From NCBI RefSeq assembly GCF_047948215.1, contig NC_134460.1:121967324-122031323 (forward strand): a stretch of 64,000 nt of DNA, given 5' to 3'. The translations under genes and the position numbers were made by a program. Position 1 is the first letter of the stretch; each line of letters opens with the position of its first letter. Under the pieces are notes generated by a model. It searched no databases. It was not told where the DNA came from and was given only the letters and a program-made list of their open reading frames with translations. Source of the DNA: Lycorma delicatula. Taxonomy: Eukaryota; Arthropoda; Insecta; Hemiptera; Fulgoridae. Shown here piece by piece: positions 12,427 through 25,049 of this stretch.

Positions 12427-12816
12427 TTACCATGGTCGAATTCTACCATGAGTTCGGTGAGTTATAACCCAAGTGTCTTTTTCAGGTGGTACTATTTGTT
12501 TTTGTTTGTGTCTTGGATGAGTTTTACATAAAACAATTCTCTGCCTATCTTTTACAATAATATAACAATCTTTACATCTTCTTTTAACAACATCTTTAAA
12601 TTTAAACCCACAAACTGGTATTAATAATATTGAATTTGGTACTATCAATGATGATGACGATTTATCATAATTTAATTGCTTCTGATAATTCATATCCATT
12701 GTTTTAAATAATGTATGATAATTATGTTTATGAAGTGAATTATGATGAGGTAAGCTTAATACGGGGATTGACCCCATTAACTTCTTTCCAAATACATTCC
12801 TGAGTATGTTCATCAT
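12427..12816 (-). CDS. mRpL36: Mitochondrial ribosomal protein bL36m (mRpL36)
   Basis: The 129-residue protein has a low-conservation N-terminal leader, probably for mitochondrial import, then the bL36 core: GFKFKDVVKRRCKDCYIIV followed by CKTHPRHKQK. The zinc ligands are visible as C81, C84, C97 and H103 (C-x2-C-x12-C-x5-H). bL36m is a small zinc-ribbon protein of the mitochondrial large ribosomal subunit. The frame is intact from ATG (12814-12816) to TAA (12427-12429), and the C-terminus ends in RPW. A second ATG follows immediately (12811-12813). A pyrimidine-rich tract plus AG (12820-12821) lies four bases upstream of the ATG, so the 5' untranslated region is probably spliced and the whole coding sequence sits in one exon. 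It is the only intact recognisable cellular gene in the window. Confidence 0.93.
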   Translation of the reverse strand: MMNILRNVFGKKLMGSIPVLSLPHHNSLHKHNYHTLFKTMDMNYQKQLNYDKSSSSLIVPNSILLIPVCGFKFKDVVKRRCKDCYIIVKDRQRIVLCKTHPRHKQKQIVPPEKDTWVITHRTHGRIRPW

Positions 12817-12845
12817 AACCTAAAAAAACATAAACATTTAAAAAA
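12817..12845 (-). promoter_or_regulatory. Predicted splice acceptor just upstream of the mRpL36 start
   Basis: Minus strand reads a T-run ending in AG, then GTT and ATG. This fits a 3' splice site joining a remote 5' untranslated exon to the coding exon. The upstream exon was not located; the less AT-rich stretch at 14.74-14.96 kb is one candidate. Confidence 0.5.
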
Positions 12846-15700
12846 TAATTATCAATAACAATATTACAGCAGTCCATTTAACATTATCGTATGGTTCTTA
12901 CTCAAACTTTCAACAATCTAATGTTCACTTTGCTCAATTTTCTATTTCAATGTTAAATACAGATTAGATTTAAAAATCAAATAGATTAAAACAAAAAAAT
13001 AATTTTGAAAAATAGATAACTATTAAAAACAATAGATGGAGACAAAGTTCAAAATGATAACAAAATAATTCAAGACCTAGAACAATTATTCTCACAATGG
13101 AATGAATTAATTGCTTTTTTATATACTTTCTTTTACTTAGTACATAATATGTAAGTACATAATATGGGTTAGAATATATGTTAAAAATATGTTAATTGGA
13201 AGTAGAACAGTGCTTTGCACTTTTGCCTTAGTTAACCTAACTGCAATGTAAACATTTATTGTAATTATAATTTTTTAAATAAAATTAGGGATACTTTTCA
13301 GAATTTCACAGCCAACATTTTATATATAACCTATTAAATAATTTTTATTTTAAACGTTAATTAGATGAGGTTTGTGAGTGAAACAAACATAGGTTATGTT
13401 AGATTAGATTATATTGATTTCGTGTATTGATGAATCATACATAAACATAACCTTGTCCAATTAACATTAAATAATAAATTATTAATAAAAAAACATGATA
13501 CTTAAACAAAATACAATAACGTTAATTATTGTTATTTTACATTGATTAAAAATAAATTTTTTCTATTTTTTCTTCACTGTGAAATGCCAAAAAGATAGTG
13601 CGTATGGAATTGAAAATAAGTAATTTAAAATCCTGTAAAACCTTTTCAATATAAACAAACAGTAAATTAATGAACAATGTTCTCACATCCAATCCTTAAA
13701 GTTACGCCACAATTTGTAATTGTACATCAATATTTCATAACTATTTTCTTTCAATTTTCTAGTCAGATGGCTCTTCAATTTATTGATATAATTTGCATAA
13801 TGAAAATAGATTGTAGATACCTAGTACATTAAGGAAACCTTTTAAACATTAAAAATAAGCTTTTATTTTAACTCCTTAAATGGAAACTCAACTCTTTTTT
13901 CATCTTTAATTAAATATGAATGGTTCCATAACTTATTCAGAAATAAATACAGACGAAAAATGTACATTAGTTCAAAGGAAAAATGTATTTTAAAAGAACA
14001 TGCAATTTATTTAAATTTATAACAAGTCTGTGGGTTTGGCATAATACAAACTAGGTTCTTACTATATGCTTCTACCAAACGAAACTCAGTTCAACCTGTT
14101 TAATAATACTCTACACAGCAATATAATTATTAACAATTAACTAATAATTTAATAAAAAATATTTATTTAACTTTTTAAAAAATATATATTTTTAAATGTG
14201 TAATAATTTCACATAATTAGTGGAGAGTTTACATCCAGTATACTTATTAAAACATTGTTCTTTTAAGCCAAGAACTACTAAACAAAACATGTTACATCGA
14301 TTAATGGGAGTACTTCTACAATCGCTGACTATATGGTACATAAAACATAGATGAAAATTACACAATCTTAGAAACAGTAAATTCATAACTGTATCACATA
14401 CATCAGCAATCATACAAGATTGCCAAAAAAAACCAGTAACTACTCTCATCACAACATTTATTCCGATAGCCAATCTCTATGAAAAACAAAGCAGTCTTAT
14501 ACTTACAAGAACTCTTTCTATTTATTTTTAAGAAATGTTTCTCGTAACACTAGAGTACAGCTTCAGTACATAACCTACAAATCCATCTTTACAATGAACA
14601 TCTGTTTCAAAAATATCGATATATCCAACCAATAAAACTATACAACTTTAATAATGTAAACTTAATTACGTTGGAAAAAACATAGATTTAAGACTACGTA
14701 ACACAAATTTTTTTTACGTACTGTGGATCACTTATAAAAAAGAGAGGAATGAGACGTACTGCCTTATCTGTGAATGGGATAATGTTAAATATACAGATTA
14801 TCAAGCGATGAGAGGTTTGGCAAATCTGCGTACGTCAACTTGAGCACCGTTTCTCTTTCGTTTGTGTTTTTTTAAAGAAAGGCGCAAAATATTTGATGGT
14901 AGACGTAATTTGTATCCGAGTTAAGCAGTTTATGGTGTAGCAAATAAGGTAATTTAACCGAATACGTATAATTTATTTTTTTATCAATACGCTGAAATAT
15001 CTTATAACGTTTTAAGTTATAAAAACCAGTATTACATCATAAATTGTGTTATGGAAGGTATTTTTCAAAACTAATTTTCTCCATTAGAAAATTAACTGTT
15101 GTTAATGGTGCCTGTTAAAGGTTAGCAATCACCAAAAATGTTATCAAATAATATATTTTATGTATGCTAGATTTATTGTTAACATGTTTATTGTATTTGA
15201 GCGTTTCTTATTGTCCAAGTGTAGTTGAAATCTTGATTTTCGTGTGCCATTAGTGAAGTTTGAATACCATGGTTTTCCGTTATATACTTGTGTATATTTC
15301 TGTTTCTATAAAGCAATTTGCTACATATAGTGTTTTGTGCAAAGGAATTGCACATTAACCTAAAAAAAAACAAAAACCTATTCAGTTTGACATTTTTATT
15401 TCAGTTAGATTATATTTTAAATCTTATATTTGTGCATACTGTACATATTCCTATTTCATAATTTATATTTGTACATAATATATATTTCATTGTTTAGTTA
15501 ATTTCAAATGTATGAATGTCATCTGCCATTTGTATGAGTTAAGAATAACATTTAAAAATTTCAGTTTAATATATTTTTTCTATTTGTGTTTAAAATTGTG
15601 TACAGTAATTATAAGCAGTTATTTGATCAACTTAATTTTTATTCATACTTTAACACATCATAGTAGTTATACATCAAAGTTCACATCATGTTATCAATAC
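12846..15700. other. AT-rich DNA, no gene recognised
   Basis: Around 13330-13420 the sequence resembles the inner part of the foldback arm at 59.75 kb (AACGTTAATTAGA, then ATAGGTTATGTT). Around 14740-14960 CpG dinucleotides are commoner than nearby, possibly a promoter or first exon. Neither is certain. Confidence 0.35.
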
Positions 15701-15989
15701 CCTAGTCAATTACCATCAGTTTTGTGAGTTATGATAACCTGTTCAGATGCTAATTCATTCTGTGGAAAGAGGTTAAGGTTAGAGTTTTGCGGAGAGATAG
15801 GAATAAACCATAGGCTAACCTTAATACTCATCAGAATTGGACTCGTGAGTCTGATGTTGAAGATGACTAATGATGGTGCTCTTTGTAAGTAATTAGGTCT
15901 TTGTAACTTTAGCTCTAACCTCTCCACAGAATGTATTAACATCTGAAAATATCTCTATAACTCACAAAACTGAAAGCTAATTGACTAGG
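15701..15989. mobile_element. MITE with about 90-bp terminal inverted repeats
   Basis: The left end CCTAGTCAATTACCATCAGT and the reverse complement of the right end CCTAGTCAATTAGCTTTCAG continue as inverted repeats for about 90 bases (CAGTTTTGTGAGTTAT, TTCAGATG.TAAT.CATTCTGTGG, GAGGTTA). The 289-bp element has no coding capacity. It is flanked on both sides by ATAC (15697-15700 and 15990-15993), a possible 4-bp target duplication. Family unknown. Confidence 0.8.
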
Positions 15990-16236
15990 ATACTAATAGC
16001 ACGGCGAAATTTGACCTCACATGGGTCACCCACTGTTCAACCTGCTTTCTGACATTTAGATCTTGCGTTTTTCTTATCCTAAACATATTGACTATGGTAC
16101 ATTAAAGTTTGAACAAAATTGAAGTTGATAAAGTAATTACTCAACAATTACATTTAATTTAATGGGATTACATTTAATTTCTTGTTTCTTGTGTCAAATA
16201 ATATGACCTGCCATTCACATGAATAAATTTAATTTT
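15990..16236. other. Spacer before duplication unit A
   Basis: No gene or repeat recognised. Sequence here is not shared with the other duplication units. Confidence 0.5.
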
Positions 16237-16600
16237 TTTTTTTTGTCTTCAGTCATTTGACTGGTTTGATGCAGCTCTCCAAGATTCCCTATCTAGTGCT
16301 AGTCGTTTCATTTCAGTATACCCTCTACATCCTACATCCCTAACAATTTGTTTTACATATTCCAAACGTGGCCTGCCTACACAATTTTTCCCTTCTACCT
16401 GTCCTTCCAATATTAAAGCGACTATTCGAGGATGCCTTAGTATGTGGCCTATAAGTCTGTCTCTTCTTTTAACTATATTTTTCCAAGTGCTTCTTTCTTC
16501 ATCTATTTGCCGCAATACCCTTTCATTTGTCACTTTATCCACCCATCTGATTTTTAACATTCTCCTATAGCACCACATTTCAAAAGTGAATATTTCTTTA
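16237..16600 (-). mobile_element. 5'-truncated RTE-like LINE 3' end with A tail (copy in unit A)
   Basis: Minus strand encodes the C-terminal part of the LINE ORF: FEMWCYRRMLKIRWVDKVTN, GHILRHPRIVALILEGQVEG, GRPRLEYVKQI, then LALDRESWRAASNQSND and a stop. A T-run on the plus strand is the A tail. The 5' end stops at FEMWCY, where the sequence turns into unrelated DNA. This is the usual 5' truncation of target-primed reverse transcription. Confidence 0.88.
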
Positions 16601-17300
16601 AAATATCTCAAATTTTAGTTCTCTATTAGTTAATTAAAAATTCTTGTTGATTTGGAAATTAACAAATTTATTTTATTTCAAACCTAAAAGTATATTTTCC
16701 GGGAAAAGTTTTTTTGGTTTATTCCGTTTTTCTTAAAACCTAAGTGAAATAGAGGTCTGGGCCACTTGCGTTCATTTTTTTTTAGAAAAAACCCGTAAGA
16801 GAGCACTCAACTTACTCCTCGATTTATACCGCTAGAATTTTAATACAGTTTAAGTTCACAGAGGGAGCTAAATGTTTCGTGAGCCGAAACTCGCTAACGA
16901 ACCGTTCTCTGACTTGTTTATGTGAATGTGAATTGTTTTTTTTTGCCTTTTTTGCACTCTATCCGACGAAAAATATTTTTTTGTAGCTTTCCATAATTCG
17001 GTTTGTTTTTTGTTAGTTACACCGCATTTTGAATCTAACACTTCACTTGTGTTACACTTAAGCTGATACATTGATGAATTCAAGTGGCCCAAATCCAGAG
17101 TAGTCCAGAGGGATGTTAAGTTAGATTATCTTAGAGGCCAGTTGATAATTACTAAAATTTGTCAGTTGATGAGTTATTGATAAGTTGTGTATGTTTTTCG
17201 ATCCCAATCTTTTGACTAAATACATATTTCTATAAAATTACTTAAAATACAATTCTGGAATATATTTTATTCAATTTTTCATATCACACACACTTACTTT

Positions 17301-17362
17301 GTGTGTGTGTGTGTGTGAGAGAGAGAGTGTGTGTGTGCGTGCGTGCGTGTGTGCGCGCGCGC

Positions 17363-17394
<32 letters not shown>
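17301..17394 (+). repeat. Compound GT/GA/GC microsatellite (unit A allele)
   Basis: A 94-base tract of (GT)n, (GA)n, (GT)n, (GC)n and a long (GT)n. The same site in unit B1 holds only about 15 bases and in B2 a 100-base degenerate tract. Confidence 0.95.
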
Positions 17395-17397
<3 letters not shown>

Positions 17398-18983
17398 CAA
17401 ACGAACATTTACATTTTTATTTATATGGATAATTTATATTTATGCGTTGTTTAGACAGTTTCTAAGCAACTGTTTAATTTTACTTTTTAATTCAGTTCTA
17501 TCGGAATTTCTGATAGAATTAGACGTATTGAATCTCTGCTGCTCGACTGAGCTTATATAAAAGCTACATCAAAAGAAATATATAGAAGAAAAAAAAGAAT
17601 TCCAATAGAAAAAGTTAACAGATAAAGAGAGAATTGACATAACACCAAAAAAACCACTGCAATTTCGAATATAAGGGAATACAATCAACAAAAAGAAATC
17701 CTAATCGAAATAAAATAAACTCAACAAAAAAAAGAATCATTAAAGATAACAACAAAGAAATAGAATAAGGAATAATAATAAAAGGTATTTATATAAAAGT
17801 TAGATAACTTCAAAAAATAATAAGAGTAAACATGGTTGAACCATAACAATAATGGTGGGGTGGGATTAAGTGAGGTGGGGTGGTGGACCCCATCTCAATT
17901 TTTTGTTAGTTTTGAAGATATTATGATGAAGGATAAAACGAATTGCTTCGGTTATTATTAACTGATATTGGCCAATTTCATAGTCTGAATAAAAATTTAC
18001 AAAATGACCTATCTATAAACTATATAAATATACATTATAAGAAGAAAGAAGAAAGGAAATGTTACCCAATTATTTTGGAAAAAGATTGATTCATCTCGTT
18101 TTTATAAATTATGAATATGATGCAAAAAGATATTCATGCTACCTATTAAGAGGTTATGAAGAAAATCATTGTTGGACTATCACTTTTTTGATGTATTTAT
18201 AAACTATCATTCAAAGTGTATTAAAATAAAAAAACAGTTAATGTTTTCATTATAAACGACTACTAACTATTTCTGTAATTTCTTGTAGAAAATTATATTA
18301 AAACTATGATGATACCGAATAAAATTTTATTTTTGCAAATTTTAAAATAGTTATTGTATAAATATTTTAATATTAATTGAATAAGTAAATACAAAGTTAT
18401 ACTTAACCCTGACGGCTTCAAGCCCAATTCGTAAATACTAGAAGCACGTTTTTCAGAAAAAGTAGGTGTTTGGTAGAAATGCCACAGAAATAACAATGTA
18501 CACGATAAAATTATGAAAAAAATGTTTATTACTCAGTAACCTATGTAGATTGTGGTGCAGCGATCCAAAACGGTGCTACACTCTTGATTAATTATTTAAA
18601 AACTAAACTTTTACAAAAAAAATAAAAAATACTGAATTTGTTCTTTATTTGAAAAATATCCTTGCTATTTATATCTAATCTATCTCTGTTTTGAAAAAAA
18701 AAATTATTTGTGAACAAAATAAAAAAAAAATAATGGGAATGAAACTGGATTAATTTTACCCAAGACGCAGAATTCACGAAGAAATCATTCGCCAGCCAAC
18801 ACTCGTTAACAAAAGAATTTCCAAACCTATGTTTATATGATATAAACGTTTTTTTATGTCACGTATACAACACGTCGTAAAATATTTATTACATTTTTCG
18901 TGCATAACTCTTTGTATATTAGTTAAATAAACTAATTATTACCGGAATGTTTATTTATTCTATCCCGGTATATAATACTATAG

Positions 18984-18984
<1 letters not shown>
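17395..18984. other. Duplicated AT-rich DNA without a supported gene
   Basis: A 67-codon minus-strand frame (18293-18496, containing FYQTPTFS and YELGLKPSG) is kept open in both duplicate copies. A second protein-like stretch lies near 18760-18830 (LANDFFVNSASW). Neither matches a family I know. Overlap with AT-rich tracts makes chance possible. Confidence 0.35.

Positions 18985-19014
<30 letters not shown>
18985..19014. repeat. (TA)n microsatellite abutting the LINE 3' end
   Basis: The TA tract runs directly into TGCAGCTCTCC of the LINE, replacing the LINE's normal 3' end and A tail. Confidence 0.9.
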
Positions 19015-21530
19015 TGCAGCTCTCCAAGATTCCCTATCTAGTGCTAGTCGTTTCATTTCGGTATACCCCCCACATCCTACATCTCTAACAATTTGTTTTA
19101 CATATTCCAGACGTGGCCTGCCTACACAATTTTTTCCTTCTACCTGTCCTTCCAATATTAAAGCGACTATTCCAGGATGCCTTAGTATGTGGCCTATAAG
19201 TCTGTCTCTTCTTTTAACTTTATTTTTTCCAAATGCTTCTTTCTTCATCTATTTGCGGCAACATTCTCGTATAGCACCACATTTCAAAAGCTTCTAATCC
19301 TTTCTTCTCAGATACTCCGATTGTCCAAGTTTCACTTCCATATAAAGCGACACTCCAGACATAAACATTCAAAAATCTTTTCCTGACATTTTAATTAATT
19401 TTTGATGTAAACAAATTATATTTCTTACTGAAGGCTCGTTTAGCTTGTGCTATTCGGCCTTTTATATCGCTCCTGCTTCGTCCATCTTTAGTAATTCTAC
19501 CTCCCAAATAACAAAATTCTTCTACCTCCATAATCTTTTCTGCTCCTATTTTCACATTCAGTGGTCCATCTTTGTTATTTCTACTACATTTCATTATTTT
19601 TGTTTTGTTCTAGTTTATTTTCATGCGATAGTTCTTGTGTAGGACTTCATCTATACCGTTCATTGTTTCTTCTAAATCCTTTTTACTCTCGGCTAGAATT
19701 ACTATGTCATCAGCAAATCGTAGCATCTTTATCTTTTCACCTTGTACTGTTACTCCGAATCTAAATTGTTCTTTAACACCATTAACTGCTAGTTCCGTGT
19801 AAAGATTAGAAAGTAACTGAGATAGGGAACATCCTTGTCGGACTCCCTTTCTTATTACGGCTTCTTTCTTATGTTCTTCAATTATTACTGTTGCTGTTTG
19901 GTTCCTGTACATGTTAGCAATTGTTCTTCTATCTCTGTATTTGAGCTCTAATTTCTTTTAAATGCTGTACATTTTATTCCAATCTACGTTATCGAATGCC
20001 TTTTCTAGGTCTATAAACGCCAAGTATGTTGATTTGTTTTTCTTTAATCTTCCTTCTACTATTAATCTGAGGCCTAAAATTGCTTCCCTTGTCCCTATAC
20101 TTTTACTGAAACCAAATTGGTCTTCTCCTAACAGTTCTTCCACTCTCCTCTCAATTCTTCTGTATAGAATTCTAGTTAAGATTTTTGATGCACGACTAGT
20201 TAAACTAATTGTTCTGTATTCTTCACATTTATCTGCCCCTGCTTTCTTTGGTATCGTGACTATAACACTTTTTTTGAAGTCTGACGGAAATTCCCCTTTT
20301 TCATAAATATTACATACCAGTTTGTATAATCTATCAATCGCTTCCTCACCAGCACTGCGCAGTAATTCTACAGGTATTCCGTCTATTCCAGGAGCCTTTC
20401 TGCCATTTAAATCTTTTAATGCTCTCTTAAATTCAGATCTCAGTATTGTTTCTCCCATTTCATCCTCCTCAACTTGCTCTTCTTCCTCTATAACACCATT
20501 TTCTAATTCATTTCCTCCGTATAACTCTTCAATATATTCCACCCATCTATCGACTTTACCTTTCGTGTTATATATTGGTGTACCATCTTTGTTTAACACA
20601 TTATTAGATTTTAATTTATGTACCCCAAAATTTTCCTTAACTTTCCTGTATGCTCAGTCTATTTTACCAATGTTCATTTCTCTTTCCACTTCTAAACACT
20701 TTTCTTTAATCCACTCTTCTTTCGCCACTCTGCACTTCCTGTTTATAGCATTTCCTAATTACCGATAGTTCCTTTTACATTCTTCATCACTATCATTCTT
20801 ATATTTTCTACCTTCATCCATCGGCTGCAATATATCGTCTGAAACTCAAGGTTTTCTACCAGTTCTCTTTATTCCTCCTAAGTTTGCTTCTGCTGATTAA
20901 GAATTTCCTTTTTAACATTCTCCCATTCTTCTTCTACATTTTCTACCTTATCTTTTTTACTCAGACCTCTTGCGATGTCCTCCTCAAAAATCTTCTTTAC
21001 CTCCTCTTCCTCAAGCTTCTCTAAATTCCACCGATTCATCTGACACGTTTTCTTCAGGTTTTTAAACCCCAATCTACATTTCATTATCATCAAATTATGG
21101 TCGCTATCAATGTCTGCTCCAGGGTAAGTTTTGCAGTCAACGAGGTGATTTCTAAATCTTTGCTTAACCATGATATAATCTATCTGATACCTTGCAGTAT
21201 CGCCTGGCTTTTTCCAAGTGTATATTCTACTATTATGATTTTTAAACTGGGTGTTGGCAATTACTAAATTATACTTCGTGCAAAACTCTATAAGTCGGTC
21301 CCCTCTTTCATTCCTTTTGCCCAGCCCGTATTCATCCACTATATTTCTTTCCTTGCCTTTTCCATTGCTTGCATTCTAATCTCCAACTATTATTAAATTT
21401 TCATCTCCTTTTACGTGTTTAATTGCTTCATCAATCTGTTCGTATACACACTACCTCATCATTATCATTGGCGATTGTAGGCATATAGACATTAACAATC
21501 GTTGTCGGTTTAGGTTTTGATTTTAAATGT
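19015..21530 (-). mobile_element. RTE-like LINE, truncated at both ends (unit A)
   Basis: This minus-strand element encodes an APE-type endonuclease followed by reverse transcriptase. Endonuclease motifs (about 20.88-21.52 kb) are TTIVNVYMPT, GDENLIIVGD with the next Trp codon a TAG, YQIDYIMVK and DSDHNL. Reverse transcriptase motifs are KAPGIDGIPVELL, EDQFGFSKSIGTREAI, FIDLEKAFDNVDW, RKGVRQGCS and the catalytic FADD (near 19.73 kb). It continues with ITKDGRSRSDIKGRIAQAKR and ends at DRESWRAA. From 20.6 to 19.39 kb one frame is kept apart from isolated stops. The endonuclease is in another frame. Its N-terminus is missing, and the 3' end is cut at the TA tract. Confidence 0.92.
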
Positions 21531-22756
21531 TTAATATATTTTTAGTATCTATACTTAAAATTGTGTATAGTCAAACATTTTTCTTTTTGTGACTGTTCCT
21601 ACTAAAGTTTGCAAATGAGATGACATAATTAATAATAATATAATAATTTTTGAAGGATGAACAAACAAAAGGTTCTAATTTTTTATTAATATTAAAATTA
21701 TTTTTTATGTAGGGTTGATTGACTTGTTAATGTATACGTAAAATAAGTATCTCAGTTGCTCCTAATAATAATCACTTGGGTCATCATTATTTTACGTAGT
21801 GTATTAAATTCATAGTAAAATAATACAAAATTGACCTTGTTTGCTAATGCAGTGGCATTGTCTGTATCTACCTGATGTAGTAAAATTAGTAAAAATTGAG
21901 ACAAATACAATTAATAGCATTTAACAAATTGGTTAAAGTTGTTAAAATGTTATTTAACTATGCTATTATATTTCTACAGGTTAAAGTAAGTTTGAAACAA
22001 GTTTATTTTTATGCTAATTTTTATCTACTGATGAAAAAAGATTTCACATAGTAAATTGGGTTACTGTATTATTATTATCATGTAATAAAATATTAAAATG
22101 ATTATTTTGAATTACTTATTGTGTTTGCATTTTTAATTATTAATTAATATTGTATTTATGAATGGTTAATTCTTTTAGACTTTTATGAATGAATTTTTGA
22201 TTATGGCTATGTGGATTTGTTGCACAATGATGTGTCTATGGTATATTTTATAAATGATGTCTTTGTTCTTAACTTTTATGATATAGCAGAGAATTCATAG
22301 CACATAGTGCTATAGTTTATGGTAGAAAAGATGGTATACATGGTGACAGAATCAGATTTTTTGCATCAATAATGTGTTTTATTTATTTCTCTTTAAATTA
22401 CTATAAATATGTTTTTAAAGTGCACCTATTTTGTAACATTGTACTGCATATGCAAGCAAAATATTTCGTTCAAAATTTTACATCAAAATAGAAATTTGAA
22501 GAATTAAAATCTGAATTGCAATTAGAATGGTTAGTTAGTTAGAATTAGCTTAAATTATGAACTGTGTTAAAAAAATATCAAACATTTTTTTTATTTCCGC
22601 GCCCTGTGTCTTTTCAACTGAGTTCATCTTTTTCTTATGCTATAGTACCATTTTCTGTAATGTGTTTCTATCTTTTCATCCACTAGATGCAAGTTCAAAT
22701 TTGGCAAGCGAGTAATAACATATTTTGTAATGATTAGCAATTTATTTTGTTTGAAA
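21531..22756. other. Duplicated AT-rich DNA
   Basis: No gene recognised. It matches about 36120-37367 with scattered substitutions and indels; near 21.9 kb I count three differences in about 60 bases. Confidence 0.6.
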
Positions 22757-23630
22757 ATGATGGAAAAAAGGATTTGTATTAAATTTTCTAACACATCAAC
22801 AATCTATTAAAATATTTGTAAAATAAATGACAATGTGATCAATGATAAATAATTGTCAAATCACTAGTAGAGAATTGTTGAAGAGGTGAGTATCTCTCAT
22901 CGTTCATGTGAAACAATTTGGACTGATATTTTGGGTATGAAATTTATTTTTAATTGTTTACATTCAAAAATGTTGAATTTTCAACATAAGCAGAATCGCA
23001 AAAATATCACAGAACAGTTGTTAGCTGACATCGCTGATGTCTCAGAATTAATCAAACATGTCATAACAGATGATGAAATTTGGGTACAGTTATTATATTG
23101 AAACAAAGATTAATCATCCCAGTGGCAAAAGCATGTCGAGTTTGATAGAATGTTAAGGTTCTCCTTACTGGTTTCCTTTTAGTTGTAATGATATCTATTA
23201 TGAGTTCTACCACAAGGTTATATGGTCAGCAAACAATTCACTTATCAGTTTACTATTTATGTGTGGCAGTCAAAAGAAAACTACTACAAATTAGGTCAAA
23301 CAATTGTTGAATGTTTGAGTTTTTAAACTCAAACTTCACTGTTCATGGTTATTAACCAAAAATATACCATATTGATGCCGTTGCCTCCTGACATAGCTCC
23401 CTATGACTTTTTTTTGTTTCTTCTAATTAAGACCATAACAAAAGGACAATAATATGTGGCGATAGATGAAATAAAGAAAAAAATCACTAAATGAACTTAA
23501 AGATTTACCAAAAAATGCTTTCTACAAATTTGGAAAATTTGAAGCACTGGCATAAATGTGACTCATCTTTAGGGGAATACTTTGAAGGGAATAATATCAA
23601 TATAGAACTAAATTCTTTATCGTAAAAATT
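22757..23630 (+). pseudogene. Mariner 2 transposase remnant (unit A copy)
   Basis: It starts at MMEKRICIKF (22757) and is soon broken by a deletion of roughly a hundred residues. It resumes with RIVEEVSISHRSCETIWTDI and LADIADVSELIKHVITDDEIW (first catalytic Asp region, usually ITGDE). Later frames give PDIAPYDFFLF, which keeps the third Asp, and FEGNNINIEL at the C-terminus. There are several frameshifts and stops. It belongs to the SETMAR-like mariner group and differs from mariners 1 and 3. Confidence 0.85.
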
Positions 23631-23686
23631 AAAATTGTCTTTATTTTTTTAATTGTATTTTGTATATTACATGTGAATCATTATTC

Positions 23687-24011
23687 TGTAAAAATTAACT
23701 TTCTCTTTTTCCTGTTTAGACTCCGGTAACTACCGTTCAGATAATACTTCAGAGGATGAATGAGGATGATATGTATGAGTGTAAATGAAATGTAGTCTTG
23801 TACATTCTCAGTTCGGCCATTCTTAAGATGTGCGGTTAATTGAAACCCAACCACCAAAGAACACCGATATCCACGATCTAGTAATCAAATCCGTGTAAAA
23901 ATAGCTGGCTTTACTAGGACTTGAACACTGGAACTCTCGACTTCCAAATCAGCTGATTTGGGAAGACACGTTCACCACTAGACCAACCTGGTAGGTTTGT
24001 AAAGATCAACT
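23687..24011 (-). repeat. SINE family 1, full copy with target duplication (unit A)
   Basis: The SINE body is 23701-23997. Flanks TGTAAAAATTAACT (23687-23700) and TGTAAAGATCAACT (23998-24011) match at 12 of 14 bases and are the aged target duplication. On the minus strand it has a tRNA-like head (A-box TGGTCTAGTGG, B-box-like GTTCAAGTCC), a central body, and a 3' tail CATCCTCTGAAG...CCGGAGTCTAAACA with an A-rich end. Confidence 0.9.
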
Positions 24012-25049
24012 GTACAATTGAAGTATTCTTAGAGTATCAATATATTTTTATTACTGATGAAATAATATATTAATAATGTTATTCACATAAGATGCAGCAG
24101 ACCTGGGTTATCACGTTGTTGTGGCTTTGTATATCATAATAATAAATTCTTAATTACATTTAAATTTCTGAAACATTTATATCTCTTAAGCCTATTTCTT
24201 GCATGCTACCTCTTGTAGTATCATAGTAATGTTTTCAGGCAAAAATAAGTTTAGAGTAATATTAAAAACTGTAACCTAATTGTCATGTTCAGTTACTGAA
24301 TACCTGTTTCAAGCGTCTTCATATCTTTTATATGAATTTAAAAAAATAGTGTTGAACCATTAATCTAGTTTGATGCATCCATCACTTAATGTATATTATT
24401 TTATATTGAGTTGAATTTAACATTAGAATAAGATATAAAACTAATTATTCTGACACTACATGGCAGTTCCTTCTGAACCTTAATGCTGATTGGTTATTTT
24501 GTTAGTTACTTAAAGGTACATTACATCACCTAAATAAGTAAAATTCTTTGTACATCTATTTTAATTTCTTGCATTTTGTAACTGAGGTATAATAAAATTT
24601 TCACCTAAAATTAAAAATGGAGAAGAAATTTAAGTAACAGGACACAGTATCTTTGTAAAGAATGCCTATTTGCTGGTTAGCAATGTAAACAATGGTTAAA
24701 ATATGAATAAAAATTGTTTAAATGCCATAATTGTGTAATTTTTTGCATTTAGTAATTTCAAGTTTTCTGGAATTAATCTTAGTTTTTGTAGAAGTTTTAA
24801 GGTACAACATGTTTAATTGTAGTTTTATATTTATTGTTAGAGGGTTTTTCTTCTTTTATCACTTAAATTTTCATTGTTTATTGTAAGTATGTTGCATCCT
24901 GTCTTTTTCTGTCTATTTTTTTATTGCTAGTATTTTCGTTTGTCTAATTTGGTAGAGTATCAAAGTATGCAGTTGGAATATTTTATAACATGAAGATTGT
25001 TTTTTAATTTAAATTGTCAAAATAGATTAATAACATTTTATTGTGTTCT
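24012..25049. other. Duplicated AT-rich DNA
   Basis: No gene recognised; practically identical to 38624-39660. Confidence 0.6.

Noticed and set aside
14192..14473. 93-codon minus-strand frame
   Set aside because: Composition and lack of motifs point to chance.
17303..17560. 85-codon frame starting [13 protein letters not shown]
   Set aside because: Produced by the GT/GC microsatellite.
18293..18496. 67-codon frame conserved in both duplicates
   Set aside because: Conservation is expected from recent duplication; substitutions change amino acids freely and no family is recognised.
19962..20768. Plus-strand frames of 114 and 148 codons
   Set aside because: Antisense of the LINE reverse transcriptase; rich in Ser/Leu because the sense strand is rich in Glu/Lys codons.
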